A stretch of DNA of 10,074 bases from Syntrophaceae bacterium UBA3084. GTDB taxonomy: Bacteria > Desulfobacterota > Syntrophia > Syntrophales > UBA6807. The notes beneath the pieces are model-generated. The model had not been told where the DNA came from. It worked only from the letters and a program-made list of their open reading frames with translations, and searched no databases. Location: assembly GCA_002367335.1 (NCBI GenBank), contig DFBI01000025.1:1-10074 (forward strand), read 5' to 3'. The translations under genes were made by a program, and so were the position numbers. Below are positions 1 through 5,938 of the stretch, piece after piece; within the stretch, counting starts at the first letter, position 1, and the number at the start of each line of letters is the position of its first letter.

Positions 1-2133
1 GGAGAACTCACCAGGGATAAAATCATTCTGGAGGCCACAAGCGGAAATACGGGTATAGGTCTTGCTCTTGTAGCCGCGGCTAAGGGTTATAAACTTTTTT
101 TGGCAATGCCCGAGTCAGCCAGTAAGGAAAGAAAAAAAATATTGAAAGCCATGGGAGCGCAATTATTTTTTACACCGGCAAATCTTGGAACAGATGGCGC
201 CATAGAAGTGGTGTACAATATGTTGCGTGAAAATCCGGAGAAATACTTTGTTCCGGATCAACATAATAACGAAGATAATGTGATGGCCCACTATTACGGC
301 ACAGCAGAAGAAATATGGCGTCAGACAGAGGGTAAAGTTACAATGGTTGTAGCTTCACTGGGCACATCGGGCACTGCTATGGGTATTTCCAAGAGGCTCA
401 AGGAATATAATGAGAATATAAAAATCATAGGGGTTGAACCATATCTGCGCCATAAAATACAGGGTCTGAAGAACATGAAGGAATCTTACCAGCCCGGCAT
501 TTTCGAGAGAGATCGTCTGGATGAAAAGGTAAATATCCTGGACGATGATGCATTTGAAATGGCCAGGAGACTTACTCGTGAAGAAGGCATTCTGGCAGGT
601 ATGAGTTCAGGCGCCGCCATGCATGTTGCTTGTGAAAAAGCAAAAGAAATGAAAAGCGGTGTGATTGTAGTAATTTTTCCTGATGGGGGAGAAAGATATC
701 TCAGTACGGAACTCTTTGCGGACAAAGAAGAGACGCCTCTCCAGTTATTCAATACACTGACAAGGACAAAGGAATCTTTTAAACCGTTAGATTCTGAGCG
801 GATACTTATGCACTCATGCGGTCCCACAGTTCATGATGTTCCTCATATAGGGACATATCGCCGTTTTGTCGTTTCGGATATGATCGCCCGATATCTGGAA
901 TTCAACGGTTACAAGGTAAAACATGTTTCCAACATCATAGATTTATCCGACAGATCGATAGTGGGCGCTGCTCAGGCTAACATAAGTGTCAAAGAATTCA
1001 CGAACCGACATGCCGGGCAGTTTATTACAGATCTTAGAAAACTCAATATCAGGCATGAAAATGCCTATCCGAGGGCAAGCGAAAATATAGATGCAATGAT
1101 TGAACTTGCCGGGAAGTTAGTGGAAAAGGGATATGCTTATGAAAAGTTGAGATCCGTCTACTTCGATATATCAAAGCTTGATGATTACGGGTTGCTGTCA
1201 AACATAGATCTGAATGAAGTCAAACATACAAAGACTGTAAACCAGGATAATTATGAAAAAGACAACCCTGTCGATTTCGCCCTCCTTAAGAGATCGACAC
1301 TTGCCGAATTAAAGAAGGGAATTTACTTCAAAACCCGGTGGGGGAATATCAGACCGGGCTGGCATCTTGAATGTGCGGCAATCTCGCTGAAATATCTGGC
1401 AGACACTTTTGACATTTACGCGAGTGGTTCAGATATTATTTTCCCTCACTGTGAAAATGTCATGGCCATAGGGAAGGCTGCGACAGGAAAGCAACTTGCC
1501 AATTACTGGCTTAATGTCGAACTGGTTATGCTGAATGGTAAAAAAATGTCCCGATCTCTCAACAATTCATTTACATTGGAAGATCTCGAGAAAAGAGGAT
1601 ACAGCGGAAGAGAAATCAGGTATTTCCTGCTCAGTTCACATTACAGAAAACCGCTGAATTTCTCATTCGGCGCACTGGATACGGCACGTAATACTACTAA
1701 AAGACTCAATGGCTTTATCCAGAGGCTGATTCAATTTACCCCTGGTCCAGGGACCCCTGATATTGGCCAGTTTATCTATAATGTTAATCAGGATTTTACC
1801 GCGGCAATGGATGACGATTTCAATATTTCCGGCGCTCTTGCGGCAGTATTTGAATTCGTGAAGAAAGTCAACGTTCCCTTGACCGAGAGAAGACTCAACA
1901 AAAGGGAATGGAATAAGATTATCAAAACGATGAAAAAGATAGATTCCGTTCTCGGAATCATGGATTTTCAAGAGGCTGAGATCAGTGAAGAAGCATTGGA
2001 TCTTTTGAAAAAAAGAGCTGAGGTCAGAGCCGCGGGCAACTGGAGTGAATCAGACCGCATTAGAGAAAAACTTTCAGATATGGGGATAATCGTTCTCGAT
2101 ACCCCCAACGGAACTATATGGAAGATAAAGTAG
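1..2133 (+). CDS. cysS: Cysteine synthase - cysteinyl-tRNA synthetase fusion (5' truncated by window)
   Basis: The frame is open from the first base, so the true start lies upstream. Residues here count from nt 1. Residues 1-240 are the C-terminal three quarters of a PLP-dependent O-acetylserine sulfhydrylase (CysK/CysM family): substrate loop TSGNTG at 13-18, phosphate-binding loop GTSGTAMG (canonical GTGGTxxG), SSGAA, and the C-terminal PDGGERYLST near 226. The PLP lysine lies upstream, out of view. From about residue 243 a full-length class I CysRS follows, about 465 residues like free CysRS: LFNTLTRTKESFKP, Cys273 in SCGPTV, HIGT (HIGH motif) at 282-285, WHLEC with Cys458, PHCENV at 482-487, KMSRS (KMSKS), and a typical C-terminal tail with SDRIREKL and DTPNGTIW. 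By family knowledge the first half makes cysteine from O-acetylserine and sulfide, and the second charges tRNA-Cys. The join sits at about nt 720-735 with no stop or linker. The zinc site is altered (see findings), so a specialised CysRS paralogue is possible. Confidence 0.93.
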   Translation, partial: GELTRDKIILEATSGNTGIGLALVAAAKGYKLFLAMPESASKERKKILKAMGAQLFFTPANLGTDGAIEVVYNMLRENPEKYFVPDQHNNEDNVMAHYYGTAEEIWRQTEGKVTMVVASLGTSGTAMGISKRLKEYNENIKIIGVEPYLRHKIQGLKNMKESYQPGIFERDRLDEKVNILDDDAFEMARRLTREEGILAGMSSGAAMHVACEKAKEMKSGVIVVIFPDGGERYLSTELFADKEETPLQLFNTLTRTKESFKPLDSERILMHSCGPTVHDVPHIGTYRRFVVSDMIARYLEFNGYKVKHVSNIIDLSDRSIVGAAQANISVKEFTNRHAGQFITDLRKLNIRHENAYPRASENIDAMIELAGKLVEKGYAYEKLRSVYFDISKLDDYGLLSNIDLNEVKHTKTVNQDNYEKDNPVDFALLKRSTLAELKKGIYFKTRWGNIRPGWHLECAAISLKYLADTFDIYASGSDIIFPHCENVMAIGKAATGKQLANYWLNVELVMLNGKKMSRSLNNSFTLEDLEKRGYSGREIRYFLLSSHYRKPLNFSFGALDTARNTTKRLNGFIQRLIQFTPGPGTPDIGQFIYNVNQDFTAAMDDDFNISGALAAVFEFVKKVNVPLTERRLNKREWNKIIKTMKKIDSVLGIMDFQEAEISEEALDLLKKRAEVRAAGNWSESDRIREKLSDMGIIVLDTPNGTIWKIK

Positions 2134-2256
2134 GAGGCTGCCCGACAATGGCCATTTTCCGCAATCTCTGCGTCATGCTCATAGGTGGCCGGACCCTGCT
2201 TCCTGGCTGGGAAAAATATTTTTCTTTGGATTCTTTACCACTGCAGTGCAGTTATC
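2134..2256. other. Convergent intergenic gap with short palindromes
   Basis: This 123-nt gap separates the fusion gene (+) from the tlpA-like gene (-). No credible gene is seen. It holds a perfect 14-nt palindrome GAAAAATATTTTTC (2211-2224) and a 6-1-6 inverted repeat ACTGCA-G-TGCAGT (2240-2252), four bases beyond the tlpA-like stop. These could form part of transcription ends for the converging units. Neither is a classic GC stem followed by a T-run, so the terminator role is weak inference. Confidence 0.35.
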
Positions 2257-2769
2257 TCAAGGGGCCAATAATGTTTCGACTAATAAGTCAACCGAACGAC
2301 ATTGGCGACAAACAATCTTTCCTTCTTTGTTAACAAGAATTAAAGTCGGCACGCCTCTTATGCCATAAGTTCTTGCCACTCCCCCGCTTTCATCCAGAAG
2401 AACTTTGTAAGTAAGCCCGTACTTCAAGGCAAAGGAATTTACCCTCTTCCGAGATTCCTGTATGTCTACATTTAAGATGATAAGTCCTCTGTCTTTATAT
2501 TGCAGGTGCAATTTTTTTAAATAAGAAGTTATCGCTCGGCAGTGTGGACACCACGTTGTACTAAAATTGATAAGGACCACCTTGCCCTTGTAATCGCTTA
2601 GTTTGATTTCTTCTCCCGTCAAATCTTGTAACGCAAAATCAGGAGCAAGGTTCTCGATACTCTGTTTCCTGATATTCCATTTATCCTGTGAAAAAACAGC
2701 AGGACAAGAAAAACTGATAAAGATTACTATTGAAAAAAATGTTAGAAAATAAATACCTGCCTTATTCAT
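2257..2769 (-). CDS. TlpA/ResA-like periplasmic thioredoxin with an extra C-terminal CxxC
   Basis: This is a 170-residue exported thioredoxin-fold protein of the AhpC/TSA-TlpA type. It has a short basic N-terminus, a hydrophobic signal or anchor at about 5-21, the entry motif APDFALQDLTGEEIKLSDYKG, the active site WCPHC (Cys74, Cys77) and the cis-proline loop GVPT (Pro141). A second cysteine pair, CRQC (Cys154, Cys157), lies in the last strand, where TlpA proteins normally have none. The start was set at 2769 because AAAGGAG (2775-2781) sits five bases upstream; an in-frame ATG at 2790 lies inside ccdA and lacks this site. The gene begins 11 nt after ccdA, so the two are surely cotranscribed. 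CcdA would keep the active site reduced from the cytoplasm. Likely roles are reduction of apocytochrome c haem-binding cysteines or of other periplasmic disulfides. The substrate is not determined by the sequence. Confidence 0.9.
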   Translation of the reverse strand: MNKAGIYFLTFFSIVIFISFSCPAVFSQDKWNIRKQSIENLAPDFALQDLTGEEIKLSDYKGKVVLINFSTTWCPHCRAITSYLKKLHLQYKDRGLIILNVDIQESRKRVNSFALKYGLTYKVLLDESGGVARTYGIRGVPTLILVNKEGKIVCRQCRSVDLLVETLLAP

Positions 2770-2774
2770 GTTTT

Positions 2775-2781
2775 CTCCTTT
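2775..2781 (-). promoter_or_regulatory. Ribosome binding site of the tlpA-like gene
   Basis: AAAGGAG on the minus strand, five bases before the ATG at 2769. It overlaps the first base of the ccdA stop codon in genome coordinates. It decides between two in-frame ATGs in favour of the inner one and suggests translational coupling with ccdA. Confidence 0.75.
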
Positions 2782-3497
2782 CAAATCCATAAATTTCCTG
2801 CCTGGATTAAAAAATATTCCCCCATCGCTATTAAAACCCAGCCAAATATTTTATTAACCCTTGTCATCCACAGGCCCGATTTAGGGATACTGGTGAGAAT
2901 TTGGGTAAAAGTGCCAACGATTATGAGCAGCGTTCCCATGCCACATGCGAACACAAACATGAGACTCACTCCAAACACAATATTTTGTTTGGCAGCAACC
3001 AGACTCAGTAAAACAGCGAATACAGGAGCCGTGCATGGCCCAATTATTAAACCCGAAACAGCACCGACAAGAAAACTGCCAACAACCCCGCCTTTCCCAC
3101 CTTTTAGCTGAAACCTGGATAAGAAATTCGGAGTCCTGACTGAGAACATAAAAACTCCGAGCATGGATAACCCCATGAAAATACATATATTGGCTATTAC
3201 AAAATACACCCAGGGATTTGTTTGAATCTGCCCGAACAATTTACCGGACAGGGCGGCAAAGCCACCTAAGGCGGTGTACATTAAAGCCATACCAAGAACA
3301 TACACTACAGAAAGGGCAAACCCCTTCAGCCTTGAAGCGCTGCTGTGCGCCCCGATATAGGCAACAGTAATTGGAAGCACCGGATAAACGCAAGGCGTCA
3401 AACTGGCCAGTACACCGCCCAGATATGCAGCCATAAGGGCCAGGATAAATGATCCTTGTAGATATACGTCAGGATTTTCAAGAAGATTAATTATCAC
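2781..3497 (-). CDS. ccdA: CcdA/DsbD-type membrane thiol-disulfide carrier
   Basis: This 238-residue polytopic inner-membrane protein carries the two hallmark cysteine motifs of the DsbD transmembrane domain: LTPCVYPVLPIT (Cys36) and IGPCTAPVF (Cys155). About six hydrophobic helices are visible (roughly 17-45, 58-82, 96-120, 137-168, 172-200 and 215-232). By family knowledge these cysteines pass electrons from cytoplasmic thioredoxin to a periplasmic thiol protein. It lacks the extra periplasmic domains of full DsbD, so the tlpA-like gene just downstream is the expected acceptor. The start is GTG at 3497, directly preceded by an in-frame TAA, so translation cannot begin further upstream. The Shine-Dalgarno sequence is weak. 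An internal ATG at 3434 would remove the N-terminal stretch ahead of the first cysteine motif and is less likely. The thioredoxin-fold protein at 5939-6988 is a possible cytoplasmic donor. Confidence 0.92.
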   Translation of the reverse strand: MIINLLENPDVYLQGSFILALMAAYLGGVLASLTPCVYPVLPITVAYIGAHSSASRLKGFALSVVYVLGMALMYTALGGFAALSGKLFGQIQTNPWVYFVIANICIFMGLSMLGVFMFSVRTPNFLSRFQLKGGKGGVVGSFLVGAVSGLIIGPCTAPVFAVLLSLVAAKQNIVFGVSLMFVFACGMGTLLIIVGTFTQILTSIPKSGLWMTRVNKIFGWVLIAMGEYFLIQAGNLWI

Positions 3498-3550
3498 TTA
3501 TATCAAATCTCATATCCAGAAAGATCTTCCGCGTTCTTAACGTGAAAAAT

Positions 3551-3580
3551 ATCGTGAAACTGGTGCAATAATTTCACGAT
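3551..3580 (-). terminator. Perfect 9-bp inverted repeat at the end of the cytochrome b gene
   Basis: ATCGTGAAA (3551-3559) and TTTCACGAT (3572-3580) form a perfect 9-bp stem with a 12-nt loop. The right arm contains the TGA stop of the cytochrome b gene. In minus-strand RNA the stem is followed by ATTTTT, so it could be a weak intrinsic terminator or an attenuator before ccdA. The stem has only three G-C pairs. An additional direct copy of CGTGAAA at 3541-3547 makes three related heptamers, which also fits a protein-binding operator. Confidence 0.4.
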
Positions 3581-4254
3581 TTCCTCACAAACCCGCGATT
3601 GTACCAGATACTGTGCCTGCGCTTCGCGTATTCCAGGTCGATCTTGCCTGTAAAAATTCCCGGCAGCAATGGCCAGTTCTCCTTGAATATGAAGGCTCCA
3701 AGGTGAATGATGATCCCGATGATGATCAGGATAGTACCGAGGTTATGCAACAGTGAAGTCCAGAGCATAAAAACCCGAGAAAAGTTAATATCAGGCAGGT
3801 TGTCAAGCACCTTGATAGCGCCTGTAAAGACCAGGATCAGCAGAGAAAATCCAATAAATACGTAGGCCAGACGCTGCTCGGGCAGATATTTATCATTTTC
3901 AGGTTCTTTACCATAACCAAAAGTAGCCATAATAAGTTTTACTGATCCCTTCATATCGCCTTTGCGGGGCAGCATATCGAAATCCCTGCGTATGCCATGG
4001 AAAACAATGTGATATGTTATGGCTAATATAAGGACAGCTGCTGCCCAGTAGTGAACAGACAGAGTAACGGAAAAATCGGAAAGCCATGATAAACCAGGCA
4101 GACGGTTTATCATATAACGTCCAGCCATGGGGAACTGCCCGAATAACCCGGTTAAAATAAGAACAAATGTTGAAATTGCCACTGTACAGTGCACGAAGAG
4201 AACGGAAAGACCATGACGCTTAATCTTGTTCTTAATAGCTTTTTCCTTAGTCAT
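3574..4254 (-). CDS. Membrane cytochrome b subunit, formate dehydrogenase gamma (FdnI)-like
   Basis: This is a 226-residue membrane protein with four main hydrophobic segments (about 17-38, 67-87, 130-148 and 165-188). Histidines in or near the helices suit two b haems: His22 in LFVHCTVA, His68 in SVHYWAAAVL, His82/His86, and His170 and His184 spaced by 14 as in FdnI. The sequence reads like the FdnI/FdhC family, which oxidises or reduces menaquinone on behalf of a periplasmic Fe-S partner. It overlaps the upstream ferredoxin gene by 8 nt, and its Shine-Dalgarno (AAGGGGGG) lies inside that gene, so the two are translationally coupled and probably form one complex. The catalytic subunit that would normally precede them is not in the window. 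Thiosulfate- or hydrogenase-linked cytochromes b are the alternative family assignment. Confidence 0.87.
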   Translation of the reverse strand: MTKEKAIKNKIKRHGLSVLFVHCTVAISTFVLILTGLFGQFPMAGRYMINRLPGLSWLSDFSVTLSVHYWAAAVLILAITYHIVFHGIRRDFDMLPRKGDMKGSVKLIMATFGYGKEPENDKYLPEQRLAYVFIGFSLLILVFTGAIKVLDNLPDINFSRVFMLWTSLLHNLGTILIIIGIIIHLGAFIFKENWPLLPGIFTGKIDLEYAKRRHSIWYNRGFVRKS

Positions 4255-5254
4255 TGTTTTTACCCCCCTTCATGGTCTTATATGCCGCTCCAGCGGCGGC
4301 GGCAATACCTGCAATCGGAGCTATTGCCATGCTCCAGGCTATACCGTTTGCGGTGTCTGTGAAATTCTCCATATCAACAGGCATACCCGGGAAACCGGGG
4401 GTCTTCGGGTGAGATTGCGCCGCTTTCTGTTTCATCAATTCGGCATTAATTTTTTCAAAGGGCACAGGTGATACGTAAAAAGTGGATGTGCCGCCATTTT
4501 CTTTATCACCATAAACATAACCGTTGGTTTCGGCTGCCCTCTTATAGGCCAATGCACGCATTTTTTCTTTCTCTCCAAAAACTATTGCATTGCGTGGGCA
4601 CGCCTCCACGCAGGCCGGCGTCTGGCCTGATTTAACTCTGCTGTAGCAAAGATCACATTTATACATTACACCACCCCCCGCAATCCCCGGTATAATCTTC
4701 ATATATAATCCGACTCCGGCCTGCCGGGCCGGTATCCCCCACGGACACACAGAACGACACTTGGCTCCCCCCAAGCATATATCAGAATCTATAACCACCG
4801 GACCTTCAGGCATTTTGTGGTTTGCGCTCAAGGGGCAAACATTAGCGCATGGCGGATTATCACAGTGCATACAGCGCCGGGGAACTGACAGATCGTATCT
4901 CTTGCCGCCGTGCTCTACATTTACATTTTGCACAAAGGTCCAGTTATACGGTGTCAGCCTGGTTGTTAAATCCTTTTTGTCGGACCAATCCTCTTTTTTC
5001 TTTTGGGGCCAGTTATCAGGTATATCCTTTACAGGGTCAGGGAACCGATCTTTGTTTTCCTCCCGGCAGGCAGTTACACAAGCAGGGGTATCTAACCCTT
5101 TACAACCATCACACCTTGTCAAATCAATCATGGTACCCACTTGTGCAACATCGGACGCCACGGCATTCCTGCCAAAACCCGTCAGGGCGACTCCACTCGC
5201 CACACCGGCCGCGGCAGACCGTTTCAGGAATTCCCTTCTTGAAAAATCAGACAT
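4247..5254 (-). CDS. Tat-exported HybA/FdnH-like ferredoxin subunit
   Basis: This 335-residue protein starts with a perfect twin-arginine motif SRREFLK (5-11) and an alanine-rich hydrophobic stretch, so it should fold in the cytoplasm and be exported. Four ferredoxin-type cysteine groups follow: 48/51/59/63, 128/131/136/140, 160/166/170 and 200/203/215/219. The third group reads CLGGAKCRSVCP, with Gly163 where the second ligand normally stands, giving 15 cysteines rather than 16. A hydrophobic segment near the C-terminus (about 304-326) resembles the membrane anchor of HybA and FdnH. The start at 5254 is preceded by AAGGGA eight bases upstream. By family knowledge such subunits wire a periplasmic molybdoenzyme or hydrogenase to a membrane cytochrome b, which is encoded by the next, overlapping gene. 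The catalytic partner is not visible here and the electron donor is unknown. Confidence 0.88.
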   Translation of the reverse strand: MSDFSRREFLKRSAAAGVASGVALTGFGRNAVASDVAQVGTMIDLTRCDGCKGLDTPACVTACREENKDRFPDPVKDIPDNWPQKKKEDWSDKKDLTTRLTPYNWTFVQNVNVEHGGKRYDLSVPRRCMHCDNPPCANVCPLSANHKMPEGPVVIDSDICLGGAKCRSVCPWGIPARQAGVGLYMKIIPGIAGGGVMYKCDLCYSRVKSGQTPACVEACPRNAIVFGEKEKMRALAYKRAAETNGYVYGDKENGGTSTFYVSPVPFEKINAELMKQKAAQSHPKTPGFPGMPVDMENFTDTANGIAWSMAIAPIAGIAAAAGAAYKTMKGGKNND

Positions 5255-5465
5255 TTTTCATATCCCTTCTCGTTTATAAAGAAGATATAGAGCGGTTATT
5301 AAAATATGTATATTAAAACAGCTATCATTAAAGTGCCATTATTATTTGCCTTGAAAGTATGCCAGCCAGGCCCTGTCACAGGTCCATAGCAAAGAGAGCA
5401 GATCCAGTCACAATTCCAAAGATAAGATTGAATACTTTAATAAGAACTGACTTTTTACGCCACAG
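5255..5465. other. Non-coding gap upstream of the ferredoxin gene
   Basis: No gene with a start codon and ribosome binding site is found on either strand. An AT-rich near-palindrome lies at 5299-5318. A minus-strand frame open from 5436 to 5299 encodes a cysteine-rich stretch (NCDWICSLCYGP) but has no ATG, GTG or TTG, so it is not called. No convincing sigma-70 or sigma-54 promoter for the ferredoxin gene was recognised. Confidence 0.4.
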
Positions 5466-5521
5466 TGACGGAGGATGCTGCGGAACGCATCCCCGATGAG
5501 TCGGGATTTACACGGCCGTCA
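5466..5521. repeat. Nested inverted repeats able to form a three-way junction
   Basis: Three pairings fit together. TGACGG (5466-5471) pairs with CCGTCA (5516-5521) as a closing stem. GGATGC (5473-5478) pairs with GCATCC (5487-5492). CCCGA (5492-5496) pairs with TCGGG (5501-5505) around a TGAG loop; the two inner stems share base 5492. The closing arm contains the TGA stop codon of the NifX-like gene (minus strand). It could be a transcript-end or processing element for that gene, or one copy of an interspersed structured repeat. There is no T-run, so a simple intrinsic terminator is unlikely. Confidence 0.45.
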
Positions 5522-5914
5522 TGGTTTCAGTACTATGTGTTTCCTCTTCTCGCCTTTATTCTTTTCTTCTACTATCCTCTTCATATTTTCGTTTATCAAT
5601 TTTACGGCATCGGCTATTCTGTCTGTTTTTACCACAACGCATACAAATTTATTCAATAACCTTACGATATTAGGCCCAAATTTTCTGCCGGCCATAACAT
5701 CGATACCGCTCATGACAGAGGCCGTGGCCCTGGCCTTACCGGGGTCTCCATGTTTTAATGATTCATCTTCTTCGTATTTCACATTTTCCCGTGTCTCGAC
5801 AAATTCCGCTCTGCCGTCAGAAAATTTGTAAATGTGAAAATACTTTGCCATTCCAAAATGGTCGTCATTAAAATTTTCTCCATCATCTGTGCAAAAAGCA
5901 ATAATTAATTCCAT
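5519..5914 (-). CDS. NifX/NifB-type Nitro_FeMo-Co family protein
   Basis: This is a 131-residue cytoplasmic protein of the dinitrogenase iron-molybdenum cofactor family. It shows the typical N-terminal strand MELIIAFCTDDG, the HFG motif (19-21) followed by KYFHIYKF, then DVMAGRKFGPN (72-82) and KTDRIADAVKLI. A charged tail (about 112-131) extends beyond the domain. The histidine-rich loop common in standalone family members is replaced by an acidic, lysine-rich stretch around 44-60. The start has GGAG seven bases upstream. The gene sits 24 nt after the thioredoxin-fold gene on the same strand, implying one transcript. Family members bind or carry metal clusters; most standalone ones outside nif clusters have no known function. 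No nitrogenase gene is in the window, so a nitrogen-fixation role is not supported. A link to Fe-S or Mo cofactor handling for the downstream redox module is inference. Confidence 0.85.
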   Translation of the reverse strand: MELIIAFCTDDGENFNDDHFGMAKYFHIYKFSDGRAEFVETRENVKYEEDESLKHGDPGKARATASVMSGIDVMAGRKFGPNIVRLLNKFVCVVVKTDRIADAVKLINENMKRIVEEKNKGEKRKHIVLKP

Positions 5915-5938
5915 ACATATTCTCCGTATTCCCGTGTA

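Noticed and set aside
2118..2333. 71-residue plus-strand ORF after the fusion gene
   Set aside because: It overlaps the end of both neighbouring genes, has no family resemblance and no clear ribosome binding site; the tlpA-like gene on the other strand explains most of it.
4761..5316. Two long plus-strand ORFs opposite the ferredoxin gene
   Set aside because: They are antisense shadows of a strongly conserved coding frame and have no recognisable domains.
5372..5382. CCTGT-C-ACAGG inverted repeat as an operator
   Set aside because: Only five base pairs with a one-base centre and not positioned at a recognisable promoter.
5299..5436. Minus-strand open frame with NCDWICSLCYGPVTGPGWH, suggestive of a small cysteine protein
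   Set aside because: It has no ATG, GTG or TTG start and is short, and the end becomes AT-rich low-complexity sequence. A remnant is possible but cannot be supported.
5299..5465. Overlapping minus-strand frame with a hydrophobic stretch interrupted by TGA, considered as selenocysteine
   Set aside because: There is no plausible start, no known selenoprotein family, no SECIS-like hairpin placed right after the TGA, and the frame ends soon after.
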